A DNA stretch of 64,000 bases from Pseudomonadota bacterium (GCA_018242215.1 JAFECG010000027.1:200001-264000), one strand, 5' to 3'; shown: positions 43,874-53,100, numbered from the stretch's first letter. Notes: generated from the letters alone by a model not told the origin. Made by a program: numbers and translations.

Positions 43874-45751
43874 CTATTTGCCGGGACCGCCACTCATCCC
43901 GAACAGTCGTAAGAGCGGTGCGAAGGTGCGTCTGAGATTTCCAAAAAGATGGATCTCGGCGCCGTTCTTCTTGTTGATCCAGAGCTGCTGCAGGATCGAC
44001 AGCGTATTGCTCCACGCCCAGTAGATCACGAGTCCTGCCGGGAAGCTCGCCAGCAGGAACGTGAACATCACGGGCATCCATTGGAAGATCTGCTGCTGGA
44101 TGGGGTCCGGCTGCGGCGGATTGAGCTGCATCTGGACGAACATCGTGATGCCCATGATCAGCGGCCACGCGCCGAGATGCAGGAACGTCGGCCCCTCGAA
44201 CGGCAGCAGCCCGAACAGATTGAAGACCGTTGTCGGGTCCGGCGCGGACAGATCCTTGATCCAACCAAAGAACGGCGCATGGCGCATGTCGATGGTGACG
44301 AACAGCACCTTGTAGAGGGCGAAGAAGACAGGGATCTGCAGAAGGATCGGCCAACAGCCCGCGAGCGGATTGATCTTCTGCTTCCGATAGAGCTCGAAGA
44401 TCTCCTTTTGCTGCCTCTGTGAGTCGTCCTTGTATTGCTCCTTGATGCGCTGCATCTCCGGCTGCAGCTTCTTCATGCGCGCCATGCTCTCGTACTGGCG
44501 ACTCGCGAGCGGATAGAACGCCGCCTTCACGATCACGGTCAAAACGAGAATGGTGATGCCGAAGTTGTGCACGACGCCGTTGATAAGCTCCATCAACCGG
44601 AACAGCGGCCGCGTGATGAAATAGAACCATCCCCAGTCGATCAGACGATCGAAGCGCAGAATGTTGAGCCCCTTCTCGTAGCCATCGATCAGAGACGCCT
44701 GCTTGGCGCCCGCAAAGAGATGACCTTCAACGCCCTTGCGCATGCCGGGCCCAACGGTCAGAGCGCCCAGGAGATAATCGGTCTGGAACGCATCCCGGCC
44801 GGACGGATCGCGCGCGGGAAGCGCCGAGTACATGGCCCGATAAGGTGTGCTCTGATCCGGAACGAGAGCCGTAGCCCAGTATTTGTCCGTGATCCCGAGC
44901 CAGCCGCCGACCACATTCTCGAACGTCTTCGGCACGCCTTCTTTCACTGCGTTCGCGTAGGTATCCTCGATCAGCCCGTGATCGCCGGAAACGCCGACGA
45001 GCCCTTCGTGCAAGACGGAATAGACGTGAGACGGCGGATGTCCGCTCCGATGCACCCGCGCGTAGGGAAGCAGCGAAATGTCGGCGTTGGTCTTGTTCTC
45101 GACCTCGTCGACGATCTTGAACATGTAATTGCTGTCCACCGAAATCGTGCGATGGAAGATGACCCCCTGGCCGTTGTCCCATTGGAGCGTGACGGGGTTA
45201 TCCGGCGTCAGCGTCGTTCCGCTTTCGACTTTCCATACGGTGTCGTGATCAGGCACCCGGGTTGACGAGCCGACTTGCGGAACCCAGCCGAACTCCGCGA
45301 AATACGGATCGAACGTGCCGGCGGGCGAAAGCAGTGTGACCATCGGGCTGTTGGGATCGACCGTCTCGCGGTATTTCCGCAGCACGAGATCGTCGATGCG
45401 CCCTGTCTTCAGATCGATAGAACCCTCGAGCGATGGCGTCGAAATCGCGACGCGCGGCGTCATCTTCAAAATTTCTTCGCGCGATTTCGGGGGCTCGGCG
45501 GACTGCTGCGCGTTGACCGGTACGTTTGTCGACGGTTCCGCGACGGGAGCATTGGCGACGTTCGGCGGGCTCTCTTTCGTCGCCACGCCTTTGTTCTGGG
45601 CTTCGAGTTGTTTGTTGAACTCTTGCTTTGCCTGCTCATGCTTGATCTGCGGCGCCGCGAAGAAATACTGCCAGCCCATGAGCACAAGGATCGACAGCAC
45701 CACGGCGATGATCAGGTTGGTCTGGTCTTTTGGATCGCTAGGAGAGCTCAT
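43874..45751 (-). CDS. yidC: Membrane protein insertase YidC
   Basis: A 625-residue insertase of the gram-negative type. It has the first transmembrane helix (about 13-32, N-L-I-I-A-V-V-L-S-I-L-V-L-M-G-W-Q-Y), a large periplasmic beta domain (about 60-370), and the conserved five-helix core near the C-terminus with Y-P-L-A-S-R-Q-Y-E-S-M-A-R-M, L-Q-P-E-M-Q-R-I-K-E-Q-Y-K-D-D, and N-P-L-A-G-C-W-P-I-L-L-Q-I-P-V-F-F-A-L-Y. A TTG codon precedes the ATG; the ATG at 45751 with GAGGAC upstream is preferred. It works with SecYEG or alone to insert membrane proteins. No yidD was seen between rnpA and yidC. Confidence 0.97.
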   Translation of the reverse strand: MSSPSDPKDQTNLIIAVVLSILVLMGWQYFFAAPQIKHEQAKQEFNKQLEAQNKGVATKESPPNVANAPVAEPSTNVPVNAQQSAEPPKSREEILKMTPRVAISTPSLEGSIDLKTGRIDDLVLRKYRETVDPNSPMVTLLSPAGTFDPYFAEFGWVPQVGSSTRVPDHDTVWKVESGTTLTPDNPVTLQWDNGQGVIFHRTISVDSNYMFKIVDEVENKTNADISLLPYARVHRSGHPPSHVYSVLHEGLVGVSGDHGLIEDTYANAVKEGVPKTFENVVGGWLGITDKYWATALVPDQSTPYRAMYSALPARDPSGRDAFQTDYLLGALTVGPGMRKGVEGHLFAGAKQASLIDGYEKGLNILRFDRLIDWGWFYFITRPLFRLMELINGVVHNFGITILVLTVIVKAAFYPLASRQYESMARMKKLQPEMQRIKEQYKDDSQRQQKEIFELYRKQKINPLAGCWPILLQIPVFFALYKVLFVTIDMRHAPFFGWIKDLSAPDPTTVFNLFGLLPFEGPTFLHLGAWPLIMGITMFVQMQLNPPQPDPIQQQIFQWMPVMFTFLLASFPAGLVIYWAWSNTLSILQQLWINKKNGAEIHLFGNLRRTFAPLLRLFGMSGGPGK

Positions 45752-45841
45752 CAAGTCCTCGAATGGGAGCCGGCCTCTGGGGGCCCGTTCTGGCCCGGAA
45801 GCGATGGAGGAAACTGGTCATAAAGGGAAGGGGACACCCAG

Positions 45842-46237
45842 TCACGCTGACCCTTTTCTATCGGCGCGCACCTGTTTGTCACCGTGCAACGCGGTGATTG
45901 CCCGGTTAACGTCGCGAAGAAGAAGATCGAAGGGTCGATCGAGAGCGGCTTGGCGCGCGACGATGACATAGTCGCAGGGGCCAAGATCCGAATTTTTCGT
46001 TTCAGCGGCAAACGCCGCCTTGAGACGCCGGCGGATGCGGTTTCGCATCACGGCGTTTCCGATTTTCTTTGTAATTGTAAAGCCAAAGCGCGGCCCCCTG
46101 GCAGCACGCGAGGTGACGGCCGATCGTTCGCGCATCTCGATCAGAAATGCCGGCGTTGACTGTCGCCGGCCACCGCGTACGGCGAGAAATTCGGAACGCG
46201 TCTTGAGCGTTGGCAGAATCGGAATGGCAGCCTCCAA
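45842..46237 (-). CDS. rnpA: Ribonuclease P protein component
   Basis: A 131-residue basic protein that assists RNase P RNA in processing tRNA 5' ends. The start M-E-A-A-I-P-I-L-P-T-L-K-T-R-S-E-F is family-like, and the F-T-I-T-K-K-I-G-N-A-V-M-R-N-R-I-R-R-R-L-K core (RNR motif) is intact. It lies 46 bases downstream of rpmH in the classic rpmH-rnpA order. Confidence 0.95.
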   Translation of the reverse strand: MEAAIPILPTLKTRSEFLAVRGGRRQSTPAFLIEMRERSAVTSRAARGPRFGFTITKKIGNAVMRNRIRRRLKAAFAAETKNSDLGPCDYVIVARQAALDRPFDLLLRDVNRAITALHGDKQVRADRKGSA

Positions 46238-46283
46238 AGCCGCAATAAAGCAGCGGGCAGCGGGGCCGAGGCGTTGGACCTGA

Positions 46284-46418
46284 CTAGGCCGAAAGACGCT
46301 TGCGGCCCTTGGCGCGACGCCGTGCCAGAACCTTCTGGCCGCCAGCCGTCAACATGCGTTTGCGAAATCCGTGGCGGCGCTTGCGAACAAGGCGGCTCGG
46401 TTGATATGTGCGCTTCAC
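46284..46418 (-). CDS. rpmH: Ribosomal protein bL34
   Basis: Forty-four residues, translated from a GTG start (46418) with GGAGA seven bases upstream. The sequence begins [18 protein letters not shown] and ends K-R-L-S-A, the complete family pattern. It is a structural protein of the 50S subunit and heads the rpmH-rnpA-yidC-engB group. Confidence 0.97.
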   Translation of the reverse strand: MKRTYQPSRLVRKRRHGFRKRMLTAGGQKVLARRRAKGRKRLSA

Positions 46419-46725
46419 GGAAATCTCCGTCCAAGTCTCTTGCCGCGGTCCAGACCAGACCGTGCGGCATATTTCTCTTATTTTTCCGTAAATTACAAAT
46501 ACACGCCGCCTGGGCGAAGACCCAGCCGATTGCGCATTTCTCCGGAATTCGGGCCCTTATAGTGGCGGCGGCGAGGCAAGTCAACGAGAGCGCAGCGTCT
46601 CACCGAGCCGCGAACAATCGTGCTCCTTTCTCCCCGTAGGGGATAGAGCCCGATCTCCCCGTGAAAAGCCGGTGCACCGCGTTAATGTGCCTGGCGGCAA
46701 TTCACGATCTCTGGATAGCGCAAAT
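46419..46725. other. Divergent promoter region upstream of rpmH
   Basis: A 307-base region between rpmH and the divergent flavoprotein gene. An AT-rich patch near 46475-46500 is the likely core promoter for the ribosomal-protein operon. I see no gene in it. Confidence 0.45.
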
Positions 46726-48180
46726 ATGCCCAAGGACACAGCCGAACCAGTTCCGGAAACGCAAAACATCGATGCGGACATTTGCGTCATCGGCGCCGGC
46801 GCCGGCGGCACCGCACTTGCGGCCGCGGCCGCGGCTTTCGGACAACGCGTGGTTCTGATCGAAAAACACAAGATGGGTGGAGACGGCCTCAATTATGGTG
46901 GAGTCCCAACGAACGCCCTGCTCGCGGCCGCGAAGCGCGCGCAGATCATGCGCATGTCGACGCCCTTCGGCATCCGCGGCGTCGAACCGTTGATCGACCA
47001 TGCCGCCGTCAATCGATATATCGCGGACGTCGTCGCGCGGATTGCTCCGAATGCCAGCGTCGAAAGATTCGGCGGTATGGGCATCCGGGTCATTGCGGCG
47101 GCCGCTCGATTCCTTGATCGGACGACGGTTGCCGCCGGAGAGTATCGTATCTCCGCACGTCGTTTCGTCATCGCGACGGGCTCGACACCGATGATCCCTG
47201 CGATACCGGGTCTGAAGGATGTCCCGTATTTCACGAACGAAACCATCTTCGACAACAAGGATCCGATCCCCCATTTGATCGTCATCGGTGCCGGAACGAC
47301 CGGATTGGAACTGGCGCAAGCGCACCTTCGTCTTGGCTCTCGCGTTACGGTTTTGGATTCAGCACATGCTCTCGCCGACGAGGATCCGGAGCTTGCCGTC
47401 GTGTTGCTGACACAGCTTGCCGAAGAAGGCATTGCCATCCGCGAAGGCGTGCGGATGACGCGTGTCTCTGGCACCACTGGCAAGATCGTCATCGAGCTTG
47501 AAACCGATGGCGAGCCGGACTCCATCGAGGGAACCGCCCTGTTGGTCACGACCGGACGCAAGGCCAACGTGGCTGACCTCAATCTCGGGGCCGCAGCGGT
47601 GAAAGTTTCTGGCAATGCGGTTCAGGTGAATAGCGGCCTGCGGACGTCAAACAAACGCATCTATGCAATCGGCGACGCGACCGGGAACCCGAGATATGCG
47701 CACGTCGCCGGCGCCCATGCCGACGTCGTCCTCCGCCGTATCCTCTTTCGCCTCCCCGCAAAGTTGAAGCCCCACGCTGCTCCGCGCGCCATATTCACCG
47801 AACCGGCGCTGGCGAGCGTCGGCCTCTCCGAAGCAGAGGCCCGGGCGAAGTACGGTCGGGTCGACGTTCTCCGCTGGCCCTATCATGAAAACGACCGGGC
47901 TCAGATCGAGGGCAAGACCGAAGGACACATCAAGGTCATCACGACGAAGCGCGGCCGGATTCTCGGCGCATCAGCCGTCGGGGCCGAAGCCGAGGAAATC
48001 ATCCAGATGTGGTCGCTCGCGCTGTCCCAGGCTCTGGGCATAAAGGCAATGACAGAATGGATTTCGCCCTATCCGACATTCTCTGAGATCAACAAAAGAG
48101 CCGCCATTCGTTATTTTGCAACCATGCCGAGTAACCCGTTCTTGCGCAAAATCATCGCGCTGCTTGCAAACGTCGGCTAA
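46726..48180 (+). CDS. Lpd-like FAD/NAD(P) oxidoreductase lacking the redox disulfide
   Basis: A 484-residue class I pyridine-nucleotide-disulfide-oxidoreductase relative. FAD motif V-I-G-A-G-A-G-G-T-A-L (21-31), NAD motif V-I-G-A-G-T-T-G-L-E-L, the A-T-G-S-T-P hinge, and the second FAD motif Y-A-I-G-D-A-T-G are present. However, the active-site segment reads GGDGLNYGGVPT where GGTCLNVGCIPS is normal, so both cysteines are Gly (54 and 59). The C-terminal partner His is Tyr449 in PYPTFSE. It therefore cannot be a disulfide reductase and may act as a diaphorase or on a non-thiol substrate. The start is the ATG at 46726. A histidine kinase gene follows 18 bases later. Confidence 0.88.
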   Translation: MPKDTAEPVPETQNIDADICVIGAGAGGTALAAAAAAFGQRVVLIEKHKMGGDGLNYGGVPTNALLAAAKRAQIMRMSTPFGIRGVEPLIDHAAVNRYIADVVARIAPNASVERFGGMGIRVIAAAARFLDRTTVAAGEYRISARRFVIATGSTPMIPAIPGLKDVPYFTNETIFDNKDPIPHLIVIGAGTTGLELAQAHLRLGSRVTVLDSAHALADEDPELAVVLLTQLAEEGIAIREGVRMTRVSGTTGKIVIELETDGEPDSIEGTALLVTTGRKANVADLNLGAAAVKVSGNAVQVNSGLRTSNKRIYAIGDATGNPRYAHVAGAHADVVLRRILFRLPAKLKPHAAPRAIFTEPALASVGLSEAEARAKYGRVDVLRWPYHENDRAQIEGKTEGHIKVITTKRGRILGASAVGAEAEEIIQMWSLALSQALGIKAMTEWISPYPTFSEINKRAAIRYFATMPSNPFLRKIIALLANVG

Positions 48181-48198
48181 TGATCTCCACATAAGGAG

Positions 48199-49725
48199 AT
48201 GCTCAATCCGGTGCAGCGCGAAACGTTCAACGCCAACGATAAAAACGACGTCGGGAGCAAGGGAGCGCCATCGCCTGTCATGGCACCTTGGCGCGCGCTC
48301 GCGCACTTTTGGGAAAGCCGCGGCCTTCCGACAAAACTGATCCTCTTGACGGCGGTCTTCGTTCTGATTGCCGAAGCGCTGATCTTTCTGCCATCGATTG
48401 CGAGCTATCGCGTGACATGGTTGCAGGAGCGCCTGACCGCGGCCCAACTCGCCGCTCTGACGTCGGACGCGTTTCCAGGCGGACAGATCCCGTCGGCGCT
48501 GCGTGCCGATCTCCTCCGGACGGCCGGCGTGAAAGCCATTGCGTCCCGCACCGCCACTGAGCGCCGCCTCGTCTTTCCCCCCGAGGGCGACCTCACGATC
48601 GATTATGTCTACTACCTGCCGCCGGAACCCAATTCGTTTTGGGAAAGCATCTCGACGCGGATCGAGCAGGCGAAGGACGCCGTGACGACGCTCCTTTCGA
48701 GCGGCCGGACCATTCGCGTCATCGGCCATAGCGGGTCGGACAACAATGGCCTGATCGAGATCGTCATTCCTGAAGCCCCGCTCAAGGCAGCGATGATCCG
48801 CTACGGAATGAACATCCTTTGGCTCTCGATCATCCTTTCGCTGCTGACGGCCATCGTCGTCTATTTCGCGCTAAGCCGCCTCTTCGTGAAGCCGCTGACG
48901 CAGATCACCACGAACATGCTTCACTTCGCCGAAAATCCCGAGGACCAGAGCCGCATCATGCCGAACACCGGGCGGCGTGACGAGATCGGCGTTGCCGAAC
49001 GCGAGCTCGCCAGCATGCAGCGCCAGCTTTCAAGCCTCCTCGCGCAGAAAAACCGCCTCGCGCAACTCGGCATGGCGGTTTCAAAGATCAATCACGATCT
49101 GAGAAACATGCTGGCCAACGCTCAGCTCATTTCCGACCGCCTCGTCGCCATTCCCGATCCGACCGTGCAACGCTTCGTGCCGAAGTTGATCGCCTCGCTC
49201 GATCGCGCCATTCAGTTCTGCAATTCGTCGCTGCAGTTCGGCGGCGTTTCGGAGGCCGCGCCGCGCCGCGAGTTGATGCCACTGCAGCCATTGGTCTACG
49301 AGGTCGCCGACAGTCAGGGTTTGCCACGCGAAGGATCGATCGCTTTCATCGCGAACATCGACCCGTCGTTGCTCATTGACGCCGACCATGAGCATCTCTT
49401 CCGCGCTTTGAGCAACCTGATCCGCAATGCCGTCCAGGCGATCGAGAGCGTCGATGGCAAGACCGATGGCGAGGTCCGCGTCGATGCCCATCGGGAAGGC
49501 CGCAAAGTCATCGTCGACGTTTCCGACAACGGTGCCGGCGTTCCTCAAAAGGCGCGGGAGAACCTGTTCAAGGCCTTCCAGGGATCGACGAAGAAAGGCG
49601 GCACCGGCCTCGGGCTCGTGATAGCGGCGGAGCTTGTGCAGGCCCACGGCGGCTCTCTGACCCTCGTCGACAGCTCAAAGGGGGCGCGTTTCCGCATCGA
49701 GCTACCCGACCGGCCGGTCGATTGA
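48199..49725 (+). CDS. Sensor histidine kinase
   Basis: About 508 residues. AAGGAG directly abuts the first ATG, so a GTG at 48211 may be the true start. Two transmembrane helices (about 47-66 and 204-226) enclose a periplasmic sensor domain of about 140 residues. A HAMP-like segment follows, and the phosphoacceptor region is K-I-N-H299-D-L-R-N-M-L-A-N-A. The N box (N-L-I-R-N-A-V-Q-A-I), G1 (V-S-D-N-G-A-G-V-P), and G2 (T-K-K-G-G-T-G-L-G-L) are complete. No response regulator is adjacent. It lies 18 bases after the flavoprotein gene and may be co-transcribed. Confidence 0.92.
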   Translation: MLNPVQRETFNANDKNDVGSKGAPSPVMAPWRALAHFWESRGLPTKLILLTAVFVLIAEALIFLPSIASYRVTWLQERLTAAQLAALTSDAFPGGQIPSALRADLLRTAGVKAIASRTATERRLVFPPEGDLTIDYVYYLPPEPNSFWESISTRIEQAKDAVTTLLSSGRTIRVIGHSGSDNNGLIEIVIPEAPLKAAMIRYGMNILWLSIILSLLTAIVVYFALSRLFVKPLTQITTNMLHFAENPEDQSRIMPNTGRRDEIGVAERELASMQRQLSSLLAQKNRLAQLGMAVSKINHDLRNMLANAQLISDRLVAIPDPTVQRFVPKLIASLDRAIQFCNSSLQFGGVSEAAPRRELMPLQPLVYEVADSQGLPREGSIAFIANIDPSLLIDADHEHLFRALSNLIRNAVQAIESVDGKTDGEVRVDAHREGRKVIVDVSDNGAGVPQKARENLFKAFQGSTKKGGTGLGLVIAAELVQAHGGSLTLVDSSKGARFRIELPDRPVD

Positions 49726-49928
49726 CGGCCTCTCCATGCGGTCAGGCGGACGGCGGAAAGGCACCGCTTCGATAAGGCTTTGATCCCTTCGTGACGGAGC
49801 GCGGCGAGACGTCCAACCCGCGTCGGATCAAGGGCTCTTGCGCTCCGCGGCGCGACCCACTAGAGAGGGGGGCTTCGCCGCCCGGCCATGCCGCCGGACG
49901 GGCTTCCAGCCCCAAAGCGACGAAAAAA

Positions 49929-50005
49929 GCGCCGGTAGCTCAGTTGGATAGAGCACCAGACTACGAATCTGGGGGTCGTGGGTTCGAATCCTTCCCGGCG
50001 CGCCA
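49929..50005 (+). tRNA. tRNA-Arg (anticodon ACG)
   Basis: A 77-base cloverleaf. The acceptor stem GCGCCGG (49929-49935) pairs with CCGGCGC (49995-50001), with discriminator G and an encoded CCA. The D-stem is GCTC/GAGC. The anticodon stem is CCAGA/TCTGG with loop CTACGAA, giving ACG for CGU/C/A codons via inosine. The T-loop TTCGAAT is standard. The T-stem GTGGG/CCTTC has one T-T mismatch and one G-T pair. Confidence 0.95.
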
Positions 50006-50347
50006 TCAATTGCAAGCACTTAGCTTGTATTGCCTAGCTCTCTGAAACTGAGATTGAGCCAAATCATAGCACGGGAAGCACCTAACCCTGGCACTCGGGA
50101 TCGGAGTCCCGTTGCTTCGCTCCTCCCAACTCGCTCCGCTCGGCTCGTGCGCTCTATTCAACTGAGGCCAGCGGCGTCTAGGCACGCCATAGCAAGCTAT
50201 CGGGCTTGCGCCTGACGACACGGCAACGAAGCCGCGCATCCCAGCTGGAATGTGCGCGGTTTTATCTCTGCCTCGCAATGCAATCCACTCAGCGAGCTTC
50301 CCCGGGGCGCCCGCTTATGTTGACGGTCGGACCGCCCGACTATCGCG
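50006..50347. other. 342-base region after tRNA-Arg, no gene seen
   Basis: The open frames here are short and of poor coding character. I looked for a second copy of the tRNA 3' end as an attachment site and found none. It marks the change from housekeeping genes to accessory content. Confidence 0.45.
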
Positions 50348-51010
50348 CTACACCGTACCCGGTGACGCCAGCGGCTCGACCAATCCTTGACGCATGCAGA
50401 AAAACACCAACTCGATGTCCGATTGGACGCCGAGCTTTGATTTGATCGCGTAGTGATGGTTGGCCACGGTCTTGGGGCTCAGGTTGAAGGCATCTGCGAT
50501 CTCGCCTGTCGATTTCGCGTCGAGGATCATTCGCAGGATTTCGAACTCGCGCGGCGAAAGTGCCTCGGTGGCCGGGTTCTCATCGAGAAGATGACTCGTC
50601 GCGATCGCTCGATTGATCTCTGCGCACAACGCCGGACGGCCGGCCTGAACACTACGGATCGCGCTCACCAACACATCTGGTGGACTGCTCTTGGTAACGT
50701 ACCCTCGAGCGCCCGCCCGAAACGCCTGCTGTGCAAACGTCGCGTTCGCGTGCATTGTAAACATCAGAACACGCGCATTCCCATCCAATTGCCTGAGCTG
50801 ATGAACGAGATCGATGCCACCGCGCCCGGGCATCGAAATGTCGACGATTACGATATCGGGTTTCGTTACCTTGAAAAGCTTATAGGCTGACACCGCGTCA
50901 CCGGCCTCGCCGATCACTTCGATATCAACCTGCTTTTCGATGAGCCTCCGGTATCCTTCGCGAACCACCGCATGATCGTCGACGAGCAGAACGCGGATGC
51001 TGGGGGCCAT
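50348..51010 (-). CDS. NarL/FixJ-family response regulator
   Basis: A 220-residue regulator. The receiver domain has D11-D12, the phosphoacceptor D57 (VIVDISMPG), T85 and K107 (G-Y-V-T-K). The C-terminal LuxR-type helix-turn-helix starts near L-S-P-R-E-F-E-I-L-R and contains the I-A-D-A-F-N-L-S-P-K-T-V-A-N-H recognition region. It is encoded directly after its cognate kinase (one-base TGATG overlap) and should bind DNA as a dimer when phosphorylated. The targets are unknown; the divergent cupin gene at 52574 is a candidate. Confidence 0.94.
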   Translation of the reverse strand: MAPSIRVLLVDDHAVVREGYRRLIEKQVDIEVIGEAGDAVSAYKLFKVTKPDIVIVDISMPGRGGIDLVHQLRQLDGNARVLMFTMHANATFAQQAFRAGARGYVTKSSPPDVLVSAIRSVQAGRPALCAEINRAIATSHLLDENPATEALSPREFEILRMILDAKSTGEIADAFNLSPKTVANHHYAIKSKLGVQSDIELVFFCMRQGLVEPLASPGTV

Positions 51011-52362
51011 CAGGAGGCTTCCTGAAATGATGGAAATTCGACCCGCAGTTCGAACCCGCCATGCGGCTGCGGCCCTGCCATGAAGCTCCCGCTCAAAGCA
51101 AGAACGCGCTCGCGCATGCCGATGATGCCGGCACCGGAATTCGGCAAAGGCCGCGCGTTTTTTGCTGGTCCGGAACCGTCGTCGACAATGGAAAGCGCGA
51201 TCTTTTCGCCGCCTGATCCGTGTACGCGATCGAGCACGACCTGGACGCTCCGCGCACGCGCATGTTTAGCTGCGTTGTTCAACGCCTCCTGGACGATGCG
51301 GTAAACATGCGCGCTCGTCTCGGGCCGCAAATGCTCGATATCGCCTGTCGTCGAAAGCGAATAGCGCGTATGGCCTCGTCCGCGTTCATTATGCTCCGAG
51401 ACGAGACCTTCGAGGCTTGCGACGAGACCGAGATCGTCAATGGTCTGCGGCCGAAGATAGGTCAGGGTCTTTCGCAGCGTGACCATCAGATCGGCGGACA
51501 TCATCTCAAGATCCCTCGCCTCGCTAGCCAGAGAGTGGTCGCCCGATTTTGCACTTGCCCTGACGCAGGCAGCAAGCGCGCTCAAAGCGGCAAGCTTCTG
51601 TGCAATTTCATCGTGAAGCTCTCGTGCAATATGGCGTCGCTCGTATTCCTGGGCATCAACCAGGCGGCGTGCAAGCTCGGAGCGCTCGGCGTTCGCCTTT
51701 CCAAGTTCGTCCGACAGACTGTTGATCCCGCCGCTGATCTTATTGAATTCGGGCAGACGAAATGCCGGCAGCCGGGATGACAAGTCTCCCGCCGTCAACC
51801 GGCTCAACGCGGACAATATCTCTTTCGTCGGGCGCAAAGCGCGGTCGATCACGAAATACGCAACGACACATAGAGCGCCTAACAGAACCGCCGAAAGTCC
51901 AATGAGCGGTGCGATCGTCGTCCACGCCTCTCCTGCGGTCGCGACCGGATCGAAGCTTGCACGAAGAAGACCTTGATATTTATTCCGATAGGAAACCTTT
52001 CTTGTGACGCTTGCGGAGCCATCGAGAAACGCCCGGAAAGCTCCGAGGAACCACGAGGGCGCCTCGATCGACGCTGTGTCGACGCCCGCGCAGCTCGAAT
52101 GCTGAAAGGGCGATTTGTCGAATAGAAAGTCCACACACTGCCCGGGTCGCAACGCATAACTCGTGACAAGATCCCAATCCGGGAACCGTGGGCTGCGCAG
52201 CGCGAGCTGCAGCTCGAGTTGGCGCCCAACCGATTCTGTCAATTCTTCGTTGGCTCGTTTCGCGTCGAGGTTCGTCCGCCAGAGAGTGAATCCGGAACCC
52301 GCCAGCAGGCAGGCCAGCGCAACAAGTGTCACGCGGCGAACGAGAAGCCATTTGAGATCCAT
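51010..52362 (-). CDS. NarX/UhpB-type sensor histidine kinase (HisKA_3)
   Basis: A 450-residue membrane kinase. Helix 1 (about 9-28) and helix 2 (about 150-172) enclose a periplasmic domain with two Cys (C76 in GQCVDFL and C91 in SSCAGVD). A HAMP segment (about 173-225) and coiled coil lead to the HisKA_3 box Y-E-R-R-H-I-A-R-E-L-H250-D-E-I-A-Q-K. The ATPase domain has N-N-A-A-K-H-A, D-D-G-S-G and G-A-G-I-I-G-M-R-E-R. It is coupled to the response regulator downstream. The sensed signal is unknown. Confidence 0.94.
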   Translation of the reverse strand: MDLKWLLVRRVTLVALACLLAGSGFTLWRTNLDAKRANEELTESVGRQLELQLALRSPRFPDWDLVTSYALRPGQCVDFLFDKSPFQHSSCAGVDTASIEAPSWFLGAFRAFLDGSASVTRKVSYRNKYQGLLRASFDPVATAGEAWTTIAPLIGLSAVLLGALCVVAYFVIDRALRPTKEILSALSRLTAGDLSSRLPAFRLPEFNKISGGINSLSDELGKANAERSELARRLVDAQEYERRHIARELHDEIAQKLAALSALAACVRASAKSGDHSLASEARDLEMMSADLMVTLRKTLTYLRPQTIDDLGLVASLEGLVSEHNERGRGHTRYSLSTTGDIEHLRPETSAHVYRIVQEALNNAAKHARARSVQVVLDRVHGSGGEKIALSIVDDGSGPAKNARPLPNSGAGIIGMRERVLALSGSFMAGPQPHGGFELRVEFPSFQEAS

Positions 52363-52573
52363 ACCGAAGCTCCGTCAGCCGTGCGGGAGAATATTCCTTG
52401 CGATGCTAGAACGGAAAGCCCGGAGCTGAAAGGATGAAGAGCCAACATCAGGCAAATTGCCCGGCGCGCTTCGTGAGAATTGCCGTATCGGCCCCGAACA
52501 AACCGGTAGACTACCTAATGGATCGCGGGCGACACGCCGCGCAACAAAAACCAGGAAAACGGAGGAGTGCTCC

Positions 52574-53029
52574 TTGTCACACAACCGCTTCGACGACAGC
52601 AATCTGACATGGCGCCAACTGGATTGGCTGAAACACACCTCGTATTTTATTTATGATGTCGACCGCAAAAACGGCATCGTCGACGCTGTCTTCAAGTTCG
52701 ACGCAAATTCGAAGGTCAAACTCCATCAGCATAAGGTGCCCTACATAACCTTTGTGCTGCAGGGCGAGCTTAGATTCTATCGCCCTGATGGCACATTGAA
52801 GGAAATTCGGCCAACGGGAAGCTACGTCCGCGGCGTCGCCAACGGCGACCCGCACCTGGAAGGCGGCGGCGACCAGGACACCATCGTGTTCTTCAGTATT
52901 CGCAATGTCGTCGACGAGCTTTTTGTCTTCTTCGATCAAGACATGAATCTCGCGGAAGTGGTGACGATCGCCGACGCAGAAGCACTGCTCGAAGCACAGG
53001 GCCGCGCGAAGTGGCTGCCCGCGGCGTAA
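52574..53029 (+). CDS. Cupin-domain protein
   Basis: A 151-residue single cupin. The frame is open further upstream, but the start is placed at a TTG (52574) because GGAGGA lies about seven bases before it. The cupin core shows the metal motif H-Q-H-K-V-P-Y-I-T-F-V-L-Q-G-E (about 47-61) and the second motif around G-D-P-H-L-E-G-G. The sequence resembles the 2,4'-dihydroxyacetophenone dioxygenase/ChrR-like cupins but cannot be assigned a reaction. It is divergent from the two-component pair and followed by a strong hairpin. Confidence 0.75.
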   Translation: MSHNRFDDSNLTWRQLDWLKHTSYFIYDVDRKNGIVDAVFKFDANSKVKLHQHKVPYITFVLQGELRFYRPDGTLKEIRPTGSYVRGVANGDPHLEGGGDQDTIVFFSIRNVVDELFVFFDQDMNLAEVVTIADAEALLEAQGRAKWLPAA

Positions 53030-53070
53030 ACCACGTCAGCGCCGAGATCGGACTCCGAAACACGATTTTC

Positions 53071-53100
53071 GGGGCAGACGCTGTAGATCGCGTCTGCCCC
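53071..53100 (+). terminator. Strong hairpin after the cupin gene
   Basis: A perfect 11-bp GC-rich stem, GGGGCAGACGC (53071-53081) with GCGTCTGCCCC (53090-53100), extendable by TTC/GAA past one bulged C. The loop is TGTAGATC. It lies 42 bases after the cupin stop. No T-run follows, so it may be a Rho-assisted terminator or an RNA element. Confidence 0.5.

Noticed and set aside
50006-50347. Prophage or island attachment site after tRNA-Arg
   Set aside because: No repeat of the tRNA 3' end and no integrase gene in the window.
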